DNA of 57,246 nt from a virus. This document shows positions 1 through 6,249 of this stretch, in pieces. How positions within the stretch are numbered: position 1 is the stretch's first letter; each line of letters begins with the position of its first letter. A program made the translations under genes and the position numbers. The notes under the pieces were generated by a model. It saw only the letters and a list, made by a program, of their open reading frames with translations. It did no database searches and was not told where the DNA came from. Location: positions 1 through 57,246 of IMG/VR virus record IMGVR_UViG_3300020445_000940; one strand, written 5' to 3'.

Positions 1-752
1 TGTGCAAGTATCTTTTGGTCTGCAAGTAGAGGCATAGTTTTTAGTTCTATCTCAAAGTTTGCAGATAAAGTTCTTCTTTCTCCTTCACCATAAAATGGTG
101 ATACAGAATGTTTTAACCAATTAGGAAACATTAAGAGTTTACCAACTTCTGGTTTTACAAATGCTTCTTGAACTGGTTTTAATTGTTTAATATCACTAGT
201 ACAGTTCATACCCCAACTAAAAAATGTAAAACCATCAGTAGTACCAGATGCATTATTTAAATCTAATTTAAGTCCACCAGTTTCATATTCTTTTGCACTA
301 CCAGATAGTTTTTCTATCTGTGGTGGTACTTTTAAATATAAAATGCAAGACATTCCAGTAGGCGTTTTGACGCCGTGATCGTGTAGTGGATTATAATCAC
401 CTTCATAACTATGAACTGTCCACATAGATACACAATCGCTTTTTGCATCTGCACAACCTAGAAATTGTAGATATGAATGTGTGAAACCTTCAAGAAGTGC
501 TTTCAAACCTTTTACTGGCTTATCTTCAAAGTTCATATCTAATTGTGCAGACTTTTTATTTGATTTGATTTGTCCTACAAGTTCGTGTGAAAAACTTTTT
601 GCACTTCCTCTTACACCATCAATATACTCATTAAATTCATCTGTAACATATTCTGGTAAAAATACTTCCAACATATTTAATGCTGGTTTAGTAACCATTG
701 ACATCTTAATATCTTTTGCAAGACTAATTGCCTCTTCATTTGTATCAACCAT
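1..752 (-). CDS. 2OG-Fe(II) oxygenase-like protein, 3' end cut by window edge
   Basis: The minus-strand frame starts with ATG at 752, after an AGGAG ribosome site, and runs off the left edge, so about 250 N-terminal residues are visible. A double-stranded beta-helix signature is readable: HDH at residues 124-126, followed by the hydrophobic strand SCILYLKVP, then MFPNWLKHSV with a distal His near 215 and an ERRTLSAN strand whose Arg near 226-227 could bind 2-oxoglutarate. The HxH in place of the usual HxD is shared with other phage oxygenases in this window. The start lies 9 bp downstream of the gp44 stop, so it is probably co-transcribed with gp45-gp44. The substrate cannot be told from sequence. 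Confidence 0.75.
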   Translation of the reverse strand, partial: MVDTNEEAISLAKDIKMSMVTKPALNMLEVFLPEYVTDEFNEYIDGVRGSAKSFSHELVGQIKSNKKSAQLDMNFEDKPVKGLKALLEGFTHSYLQFLGCADAKSDCVSMWTVHSYEGDYNPLHDHGVKTPTGMSCILYLKVPPQIEKLSGSAKEYETGGLKLDLNNASGTTDGFTFFSWGMNCTSDIKQLKPVQEAFVKPEVGKLLMFPNWLKHSVSPFYGEGERRTLSANFEIELKTMPLLADQKILA

Positions 753-760
753 AATAACTC

Positions 761-1699
761 CTATTTAAATTTACACTCACCCATCAACTGTGTTAGACAA
801 GCAAGTAAATTAATTTCTTGGTCGGCAACAAATGCAGCTTTGTATTGATAATCTGCAATCAATAAAACTGCTGTTGCGATTGAACGACCATCTTCAAAAT
901 ACTCATAAAGATTGTCATACATTTTTCTAAATATTCTAGCAGGGTCATTATCTAAATTATTAACAACCCACTTTCTCATACTTGTAAAATCTTTCTCTCT
1001 CAAGAATGTGATTAAATCTCTCATATTCTTTTCAGAAAGGTTTACTAATATTCCACTATCAATTTGTCCAGATGTAGCATATCTTTGTAATTCATTAAGA
1101 CATCTTCTCCAATCTGGAAAGAACTTCATAATTAATTCTGCAACAACTCTTTCTTCATACTTTACATTCTCTGTTGTGAGAACAGTATTAATACTAGACA
1201 TAAATTGTTTTGCAAGATTAGGTTTTTCAGTTTTTGGAATATTAAATTCAACCACACTACAACGACTATGTAAAGGTTCTATGATTCTATTCTTAAAATT
1301 ACAAGTAAGAATAAATCCACAGTTCTTGTGAAACTCCTCTATCATACCACGAAGTGCTGGTTGTGTTGATTGTGCATTTAGATAATCTGCCTCATCAATA
1401 ATGATAAACTTTCTACTACCCTCTAACGACATAGTAGATGCAAAGTTTTTCATTTTATTACGAAGTACATCAATACCAGATTCTTCAGAACCGTTAATCA
1501 TAATATAATCATAACCTATTTGTTCTAACATTGCTTTTGCAACTGTTGTTTTACCAACACCAGGCCCGCCTGTTAGTAATAGATTAGGAATACCATTTTT
1601 AACAAACTCAGAAAAAGTTTTCTTTAGAGTTTCTGGTAATACACAATCTTGTATAGTTTTAGGTCTATACTTCTCAACCCATAAAAAGGTGTTATTCAT
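761..1699 (-). CDS. 44: Sliding clamp loader large subunit gp44 (AAA+ ATPase)
   Basis: This is the ATPase of the phage clamp loader, which with gp62 opens the gp45 clamp and loads it on primer-template DNA. The AAA+ motifs are complete: Walker A GGPGVGKTT at residues 44-52, Walker B FIIIDEAD at about 98-105, sensor-1 TCN at 132-134, and the SRC arginine-finger motif at 145-147. The 312 residues are close to T4 gp44 (319). It lies 9 bp downstream of gp45 in the T4 order 45-44. The partner gp62 is not seen in this window and may lie further left. Confidence 0.96.
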   Translation of the reverse strand: MNNTFLWVEKYRPKTIQDCVLPETLKKTFSEFVKNGIPNLLLTGGPGVGKTTVAKAMLEQIGYDYIMINGSEESGIDVLRNKMKNFASTMSLEGSRKFIIIDEADYLNAQSTQPALRGMIEEFHKNCGFILTCNFKNRIIEPLHSRCSVVEFNIPKTEKPNLAKQFMSSINTVLTTENVKYEERVVAELIMKFFPDWRRCLNELQRYATSGQIDSGILVNLSEKNMRDLITFLREKDFTSMRKWVVNNLDNDPARIFRKMYDNLYEYFEDGRSIATAVLLIADYQYKAAFVADQEINLLACLTQLMGECKFK

Positions 1700-1708
1700 T
1701 TAACTCCC

Positions 1709-2383
1709 CTATGAATTGTATGTTGATTCTGGTTCTAATGCAATAAAATATGATACATCTAAATCTTTATGTTGGAAATAAGAAATACCTTTAGATGAAA
1801 CTTGTACTTTATAATCACCAGGCAATAGTTTTAAATTCTCTACTTTAAAATAGAATTCAAAAGATGCAGTTGCACCATTACCGATTGTGATTGCAAAGTC
1901 ATTTGATGCTTTGTTCTTTTTATCTTTTACTTTTAGTTGTATTGTATTATCTTTTTGACCAGTTAATACTAAATCAGATACACCTAATGTACCAGCTGCA
2001 GTAATAACTTTCTTTAGATTTACTTCTGTGATATCAACCTCTGCATCAACAGATGGCATACTAATTTCTTTATCAACTGTAACGATAACAGATGGGTCAG
2101 AATAATGATACTTACAACTTGAACTATTATCTTCTTCTGCGATAGTCATATACTTATCATTAAAAGATAAAACTGGTTCTTTAAATAAAGACATAGCTGC
2201 AAGATATTCATTTAAATTGTAGATAGGAATCTCTTGTGAGAACTCATCTGGAACAGTTGCAGATGCAACAATGTTTTTCATTGCAGATACAGTTCTTAAC
2301 TGATTACCTTGTTTGATTAAAATGTTTTGATTGATTTGAGAATAGTTTTTTAATATCTCTTTAGTCTGATTTGACAATTTCAT
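1709..2383 (-). CDS. 45: Sliding clamp gp45 (DNA polymerase processivity factor)
   Basis: At 224 residues the protein matches the length of T4 gp45 (228). It lies immediately upstream of the clamp loader gp44, the T4 arrangement. The sequence shows alternating beta-strand patterns typical of clamps and no catalytic motif. In T4, gp45 trimers tether the polymerase and also act as the mobile activator of late transcription together with gp55 and gp33, so it connects replication to the late promoters found in this window. The 5' end overlaps the DUF3310 gene by 23 nt, which suggests translational coupling. Confidence 0.93.
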   Translation of the reverse strand: MKLSNQTKEILKNYSQINQNILIKQGNQLRTVSAMKNIVASATVPDEFSQEIPIYNLNEYLAAMSLFKEPVLSFNDKYMTIAEEDNSSSCKYHYSDPSVIVTVDKEISMPSVDAEVDITEVNLKKVITAAGTLGVSDLVLTGQKDNTIQLKVKDKKNKASNDFAITIGNGATASFEFYFKVENLKLLPGDYKVQVSSKGISYFQHKDLDVSYFIALEPESTYNS

Positions 2384-2603
2384 TATTTAGTTCCTTCACT
2401 TCAATAAGTTTATTTAAGTACCATTGGGCTTTCTTTAAGTCCTCAGTACCATTTTTATAATTGTATCTCCAAATGTATTTTAATATATTACCTTGAAGAT
2501 AGCTTTCAAAACCATCACCAGTTGCACATTCTATTGCATCTATACATTCAATTTTTTGTTGATTGTAATGTGGTGGGTGGTTAACATTATCTATTTTTTT
2601 CAT
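2361..2603 (-). CDS. DUF3310 family small protein
   Basis: This 80-residue protein carries the DUF3310 pattern: NHPPHY near residues 8-13, then IECIDAIE, a central NILKYIWRY segment, and K-x-G-x-x-DLKKAQWYL at the C-terminal half. The family is common in phages; its function is unsettled. It is the first gene of a likely operon with gp45 and gp44. A perfect consensus host-type promoter sits directly before the ATG and no Shine-Dalgarno fits between, so the transcript should begin at or next to the start codon. Confidence 0.85.
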   Translation of the reverse strand: MKKIDNVNHPPHYNQQKIECIDAIECATGDGFESYLQGNILKYIWRYNYKNGTEDLKKAQWYLNKLIEVKELNNEIVKSD

Positions 2604-2608
2604 AAACC

Positions 2609-2638
2609 CATTATATATTAAAGGTGGGGTCTTGTCAA
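2609..2638 (-). promoter_or_regulatory. Perfect sigma70-type promoter for DUF3310-gp45-gp44
   Basis: On the minus strand TTGACA (2638-2633) and TATAAT (2615-2610) are separated by exactly 17 bp. The predicted +1 is about 2603, the A of the DUF3310 ATG, implying a leaderless mRNA. The -35 box lies inside the loop of a 7-bp GC-rich hairpin. This is a host RNA polymerase promoter, presumably early. Confidence 0.88.
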
Positions 2639-2645
2639 CCCCACC
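2623..2645 (-). terminator. GC-rich hairpin after hsp20, probable terminator
   Basis: An inverted repeat with a 7-bp stem (GGTGGGG / CCCCACC) and a 9-nt loop begins 8 bp after the hsp20 stop codon. Downstream on the minus strand is TTTAATATAT, a weak U-rich tract. In such AT-rich DNA a pure GC stem is conspicuous. It probably ends hsp20 transcription, while its loop carries the -35 box of the next promoter. Confidence 0.6.
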
Positions 2646-2652
2646 GATAAAT

Positions 2653-3084
2653 TTATTTTACTTGTATCGTTTGAGGTTTTTTGTGGTCGGGCACAATTCT
2701 TTCTAATGCAATGTATAACATTCCATTTTCCATTTTTGCACCTTTCACTTTCATCTCATCTGATAAAGTAAAAGTTCTTTTGAAACTTCTATGAGAAATA
2801 CCCTTATGTATCATAGTTGTATTCTCATCTATTTCTTCTTCTAGTTTTTTAGAAGAAATAGCTAAGTTTCCTTCCTTTAGTTCAATATCAATGTCTTTTT
2901 TGGAATAACCAGCCAAGGCCATCTCAATTTGATAGTTGTAGTCATCATTTTTGACTATGTTATATGGTGGGAATCCACCACTTGTTGTATGAAAGTCAGT
3001 ATCAAAAAGTCTATCAAATAGACTATCAAAACCAACTGTATACGGTGTTAACCTATTACGGTCTAATGTTGCTAAAGTATTCAT
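2653..3084 (-). CDS. Small heat-shock protein (Hsp20 / IbpA-like)
   Basis: This 143-residue protein has an N-terminal segment with FDSLFDRLFD near residues 19-28, typical of IbpA-like proteins. An alpha-crystallin domain covers roughly 40-135, including the ALAGYSKKDIDIELKEGNL stretch and the strand pairs ISHRSFKRTFTL and VKGAKMENGMLYIALER. It is an ATP-independent holdase that binds unfolding proteins. hsp20 genes are a known trait of marine T4-like phages. The start has a good ribosome site (AAGGAG). A leader of about 170 nt with several inverted repeats precedes it, below a host-type promoter. Confidence 0.93.
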   Translation of the reverse strand: MNTLATLDRNRLTPYTVGFDSLFDRLFDTDFHTTSGGFPPYNIVKNDDYNYQIEMALAGYSKKDIDIELKEGNLAISSKKLEEEIDENTTMIHKGISHRSFKRTFTLSDEMKVKGAKMENGMLYIALERIVPDHKKPQTIQVK

Positions 3085-3301
3085 ATCTATCTCCTTCTTT
3101 AAGCAAGATTAATATTGAGTCCCAAAAAGGCAACTCATAAAGTTGGGGTTTTTTTGTTAGAGATAAACCCCATAACTCTATTTATTTATGACACTCTAGG
3201 GTAGGTATACTATATTGTGTCATTGAGAAGTCTTATGAACGGCTTCTCATCTATATTTATATATTATTACACTACCATAGAGTCAATAATTTGTCAAGTC
3301 C
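3085..3301 (-). promoter_or_regulatory. hsp20 upstream region: promoter plus structured leader
   Basis: Near the top, TTGACA (3297-3292) and TTGACT (3286-3281) can pair with TAGTGT and TATATA (3263-3258), each at 17 bp. A T4-type late motif TATAAATA (3261-3254) overlaps the second -10. Below this the transcript contains inverted repeats TGAGAAG/CTTCTCA, ATGACAC/GTGTCAT, and CAACT/AGTTG flanked by A and T runs, the last resembling an imperfect terminator. No credible ORF is present. Whether the leader regulates hsp20 is inference. Confidence 0.6.
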
Positions 3302-4255
3302 CTAAGCAACTTCTGCCATTTTTAATGCAGTATCAAGTGCTTTTAACTTAACTCTTCTGTTCCTACCATACCAAGCAGAAGTAAGTCTTCCGTCAGTAGT
3401 AGAACCTTGTTGGTGGTCAGTATTAAAAGTTACTGCATTAAACGCCTGCCACCAAGTACCTTTTGCATACTGATTACCAGGCTGAGTTTCAATAACTTCA
3501 AACGCTTTCCTACCATTAACTGTTGTCGGAACAGATGGGTTTTTAATATCATCATCTTTGATATTAGATGGATATACTGTGTTAAGATACTCAACAAGTC
3601 TTTCAGTAGTATATCTTTTACTACCAAGAAACTCTGCCATAGTCTTGTAATTATCCATTTTTTCTTTTGCAATACCAAGTTGTTCTTTAACCATTTCTGG
3701 ATTAAACTCTCTTCTATGATTTACTTTTACCATAGAATCACTATCGGTACTCAAAGATAAAGTTAAAGTGTTATTACAAACAACCCTAATAGGTGTCATT
3801 CTAATATCAATAGACTTACCAAACTGATGTGGATTTGAAAACAACATATAGTTTTCTACCTCATCACCTTTGAATAATTCAAAACTTTGTTTAACTTTTG
3901 CAAGAGCCCATACCATTTTACCGTCCATTAAAGAACCAGCAGTATGCATCTCTAAATCACCAGCTTCAACATACTCAGAAAAGAAATCAAACGCTTCTTT
4001 GTTTTGAACTGGATTCCAGTTTTGTCCTACACTTGGTGCAAGAACTTTGTTATCAGAACTTCTAACTAATGCAAATGAACCAGTCTTTTGTTGTCCAGAT
4101 GGGTTATCTACATAAGTAGGTAGTTTTTCTACATACCAATCTAAACCAGATTTTTTTAACATCTCGTCAGTTGATAAATCGTGTGGAACTTTTGTTCCTA
4201 ATCCGTGCCAAGGCACTTCACCAGCATAAGCCATAGTTTCAACTAATGCACTCAT
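3302..4255 (-). CDS. DUF932 family phage/plasmid-like protein
   Basis: The protein (317 residues) opens with a hallmark of the DUF932 / TIGR03299 family: E-x-M-A-Y-x-G-E-V-PWHGLG at residues 6-20. It continues with family-typical stretches such as LVRSSDNKVLAPSVG and IRMTPIRVVCNNTLTLSL. The C-terminal part holds WWQAFNAVTFNTDH and R-x-x-SAWYGRN. The biochemical role of the family is unknown; members are common in phages, plasmids and mobile regions. It stands alone, with its own consensus promoter upstream and a 217-bp gap to hsp20. Confidence 0.87.
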   Translation of the reverse strand: MSALVETMAYAGEVPWHGLGTKVPHDLSTDEMLKKSGLDWYVEKLPTYVDNPSGQQKTGSFALVRSSDNKVLAPSVGQNWNPVQNKEAFDFFSEYVEAGDLEMHTAGSLMDGKMVWALAKVKQSFELFKGDEVENYMLFSNPHQFGKSIDIRMTPIRVVCNNTLTLSLSTDSDSMVKVNHRREFNPEMVKEQLGIAKEKMDNYKTMAEFLGSKRYTTERLVEYLNTVYPSNIKDDDIKNPSVPTTVNGRKAFEVIETQPGNQYAKGTWWQAFNAVTFNTDHQQGSTTDGRLTSAWYGRNRRVKLKALDTALKMAEVA

Positions 4256-4305
4256 AATATACTCCTTTTTTTAATTGTTATTATGTTATTTGTTATCATA
4301 ACTAT

Positions 4306-4333
4306 ATTATACTTGTTTTTGGAACAATGTCAA
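4306..4333 (-). promoter_or_regulatory. Sigma70-type promoter of the DUF932 gene
   Basis: On the minus strand TTGACA (4333-4328) and TATAAT (4311-4306) both match consensus with a 16-bp spacer. The predicted transcript starts near 4299 and has a leader of about 44 nt containing AAGGAG before the ATG at 4255. The DNA between this promoter and the small plus-strand ORF at 4434 is A/T-only in long stretches and shows no other gene. Confidence 0.85.
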
Positions 4334-4433
4334 CCCCTTTTTGTATTTTTTTGATATTTTATTTGTGAATATACTTTATATTTTTTATACAAAATACTAT
4401 ATAAAGATATAGACCAAGCCATAGGGGATTTAA

Positions 4434-4502
4434 ATGAATTTATTTACAATATCAATGTTAATTTTTACTTTTTTAATGAGTATAGGAATGGGAATCAACT
4501 AA
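4434..4502 (+). CDS. Possible 22-residue hydrophobic peptide, plus strand
   Basis: ATG at 4434 is preceded by an AGGGGA ribosome site 6-8 bp upstream. It opens a 22-codon frame with an almost entirely hydrophobic product (starts MNLFTISM, ends GMGIN) that could form one short membrane helix. The TAA at 4500-4502 lies in the A-run of a strong terminator. Upstream AT-rich DNA contains TTGTGA and TATACA at 17-bp spacing, a weak promoter candidate. This is one of only two plus-strand gene candidates in the window. It may instead be a small RNA. Conservation is unknown. Confidence 0.4.
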   Translation: MNLFTISMLIFTFLMSIGMGIN

Positions 4503-4531
4503 AAAAAAAGGGAACGCTAAGTTCCCTTTTT
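4501..4531. terminator. Bidirectional rho-independent terminator
   Basis: The stem GGGAAC/GTTCCC (4510-4515 and 4521-4526) with a 5-nt loop is flanked by nine A and five T on the plus strand. It can therefore work in both directions. It would end the long minus-strand run that finishes with the exported-protein genes and also the short plus-strand transcript through 4434-4502. Confidence 0.88.
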
Positions 4532-4532
4532 C

Positions 4533-4586
4533 TTATACTATATAAGGTAATAATAAATACCCTACAATACCTATTGCAATCCACAT
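4533..4586 (-). CDS. Possible 17-residue hydrophobic peptide, minus strand
   Basis: The frame starts with ATG at 4586 after GGAG at a suitable distance. It encodes a 17-residue peptide (MWIAIGIVGY then LLLPYIV) and stops inside the tail of the terminator at 4501-4531. Like its plus-strand counterpart it is hydrophobic and abuts the same terminator. It would be the last cistron of the exported-protein run. Chance is possible at this length; only conservation can tell. Confidence 0.3.
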   Translation of the reverse strand: MWIAIGIVGYLLLPYIV

Positions 4587-4590
4587 ATTT

Positions 4591-4911
4591 TTACTCCATA
4601 TGTACGACTACCCATTGTCCAAACTCTCTGCAAGCCAGTCCTACACGATTAGTTCCAGTAATAAACTTTTTACATCTTTTACTTTCTATATCGTGTATTT
4701 CTTCAGTTCGGTCAATATGTTGACCGACTTGACCACCAATGAATAATCCTAGTAGTCCACTAGCCGCAAGTGTATATGGGTCAGAAACATTTAATTGTTT
4801 CGCACCCACTACTCCTAAAAATGCACCAACACCCTCAAATAATCCCTTTTTAGGTTGACTAAATGCAGTTGTTGATGCAAACAGAAAAATTAAAACAACA
4901 AGCAATCTCAT
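4591..4911 (-). CDS. Small exported protein with glycine-zipper-like segment
   Basis: The start at 4911 was chosen because it forms a TAATG junction with the preceding gene and opens a clean signal peptide (MRLLVVLIFLFASTTAFS). A frame extended upstream by five codons would bury the signal. The mature part of the 106-residue product has two small-residue-rich hydrophobic stretches, FEGVGAFLGVVGA and ASGLLGLFIGGQVGQH, resembling glycine-zipper outer-membrane motifs. A cysteine-containing C-terminal domain (two Cys) follows. It is the last full gene of a four-gene exported cassette. The function is unknown; an envelope location is inferred. Confidence 0.72.
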   Translation of the reverse strand: MRLLVVLIFLFASTTAFSQPKKGLFEGVGAFLGVVGAKQLNVSDPYTLAASGLLGLFIGGQVGQHIDRTEEIHDIESKRCKKFITGTNRVGLACREFGQWVVVHME

Positions 4912-5618
4912 TACTCTGTCATCCATTTATCAGGCCCATATGAGGGAACTGTTTTGATGTGTCTATTATTATCACCCAAGTCATCCAATTCTTTTTCTAT
5001 ATTAGATAAAGATTGTACTTCGTCTCGGTTTAAAGATTTGTCAACACTTCTTTCTAATTCTTTAAATGCATTATTAGAACGAAGTTTTGCATATACAGCT
5101 CTGTCTTTTCTCATTCTATTCATAAGTATTTTTATAGCTTCTTCATCAGAATATTCTAATAATACAAATGAACGATATTGAGTTCCAGCAGGATATACTT
5201 CCATATCTTTAATTTTATAACCAGCAACATCTACAGATGCAATTACATTTTTAGATACTCTTTCTAATTCATTTAATACTTGAGAATCTAAATCCGTAGT
5301 ACCAGTTTTTGCAATGAATTGTTTGGTCATACTATTAAGTTTACCATTTATTCTATCTGCAAGAACTGTTTTAGCGTTCATAGTTGCAATATCAACAGAT
5401 AATTGTAAATCTGGTGCGATTGCAGTTCCAGATGAGTAAATCATTTTTTCATCTTCTGGAAGTTCTTTGAACCAATTTGGTATAACACTAGATGTACTTT
5501 CAACTTTCTGTATTTGTTGTTGAATCTCTGGTGTTTCAACCAAAGGGTCAACATCTACTTTTGTTGCACAAGAACCTAGTGCGATGAGAGGCAAGATGCT
5601 AAATAACTTCTTCTTCAT
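4911..5618 (-). CDS. LPP20-family-like lipoprotein
   Basis: The N-terminus is a lipoprotein signal peptide with a lipobox ending at Cys17 (ALGSC). Next comes PNWFKELPEDEKMIYSSGTA, matching the LPP20 family pattern in which a P-x-W-F segment and a G-T/S-A element precede a helix rich in Ala that contains A-T-M-N-A-K. The C-terminal third is a charged, probably coiled-coil region. LPP20-type lipoproteins include Vibrio and Campylobacter FlgP, associated with the outer membrane and flagellar base. The SD (AGGAGGTGA) lies inside the end of the preceding gene, which it overlaps by 20 nt. Confidence 0.75.
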   Translation of the reverse strand: MKKKLFSILPLIALGSCATKVDVDPLVETPEIQQQIQKVESTSSVIPNWFKELPEDEKMIYSSGTAIAPDLQLSVDIATMNAKTVLADRINGKLNSMTKQFIAKTGTTDLDSQVLNELERVSKNVIASVDVAGYKIKDMEVYPAGTQYRSFVLLEYSDEEAIKILMNRMRKDRAVYAKLRSNNAFKELERSVDKSLNRDEVQSLSNIEKELDDLGDNNRHIKTVPSYGPDKWMTE

Positions 5619-5793
5619 AATTAATCACCTCCTCTTCATCAGAATTTTGTAGTTTCTCTTTTCCCCAACCAGATACATCTTTTATATCTTGGCCGAATCC
5701 AGAAACAGTACCACAAGACTGTGTAAATATAAGTAGAGCAAAAACTCCACATAAAATTAAAACATTGGTTAAAATGCCTTTTCTTTTATTCAT
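5599..5793 (-). CDS. Entericidin-like small lipoprotein
   Basis: This 64-residue protein has a hydrophobic signal segment and a putative lipobox at Cys27 (TQSC, with an unusual Thr at -3). It continues CGTVSGFGQDIKDVSGWGKE, close to the entericidin pattern C-N-T-x-x-G-x-G-x-D-I/V. Entericidins are small toxin/antidote lipoproteins of Gram-negative bacteria. The C-terminus is acidic and contains a repeat of EEEVINY/EEEVI, whose codons also supply the extended SD for the next gene. Its own SD is AGGTGA. A role in host envelope stress or lysis is inference. Confidence 0.62.
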   Translation of the reverse strand: MNKRKGILTNVLILCGVFALLIFTQSCGTVSGFGQDIKDVSGWGKEKLQNSDEEEVINYEEEVI

Positions 5794-5796
5794 ATA

Positions 5797-6249
5797 TCAC
5801 CTATTACATTGTTTAAGTTTAACTTCTTGTAATCCCAACCCTGGCATTACAACATTAAGTGTTTCTACTGTACACTCAATTCTTGGTTTTGTCAAGGCCT
5901 TTACTTGACAATTTAAATTTTTTGTTGATTCTAATGTTTCTGGAACAAACTCTTGTAATAATCTTTCTTTTGCACGATTAACTGCATTTTGACAAGCTTC
6001 GTTTTCTGACATATCTGGTGTGAATATATAATCTTCTGAAGTGATATACCATTTACCTTGTACTTTTGCTTTAATTATTACTTTACATTTCTTTGTTTCT
6101 CTAAAATACTCTGTTACTGTTTTATCTTTAACTTCTAATGATTCTATTGTTCCTTGAATTGTAGATGTAGTTTGATTATCATATTCACAAGGGTTTGTTG
6201 CGAAAACAAATGATGGTAGTAAACATAATACACTAATCTTTTTAATCAT
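5797..6249 (-). CDS. Secreted six-cysteine protein of unknown function
   Basis: A signal peptide (MIKKISVLCLLPSFVFA) ends near residue 17. The mature 133-residue part contains six cysteines, enough for three disulfide bonds, which fits a periplasmic location. The segment EACQNAVNRAKERLLQEFVPET resembles the Cys/Ala-rich helix found in several LPP20/FlgT-like exported proteins, but the match is weak. It overlaps the methyltransferase by 8 nt and is followed by the entericidin-like and LPP20-like lipoproteins, so the set is probably made together. I do not recognise the family. Confidence 0.68.
   Translation of the reverse strand: MIKKISVLCLLPSFVFATNPCEYDNQTTSTIQGTIESLEVKDKTVTEYFRETKKCKVIIKAKVQGKWYITSEDYIFTPDMSENEACQNAVNRAKERLLQEFVPETLESTKNLNCQVKALTKPRIECTVETLNVVMPGLGLQEVKLKQCNR

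Noticed and set aside
912-1331. 139-codon plus-strand frame inside gp44
   Set aside because: It lies fully antisense to a clear clamp loader gene, has no ribosome site and encodes a hydrophobic, low-complexity product expected from antisense reading.
3120-3165. Clean terminator in the hsp20 leader
   Set aside because: The stem is only 5 bp with two unpaired positions between it and the A/T runs; I describe it only as part of a structured leader.
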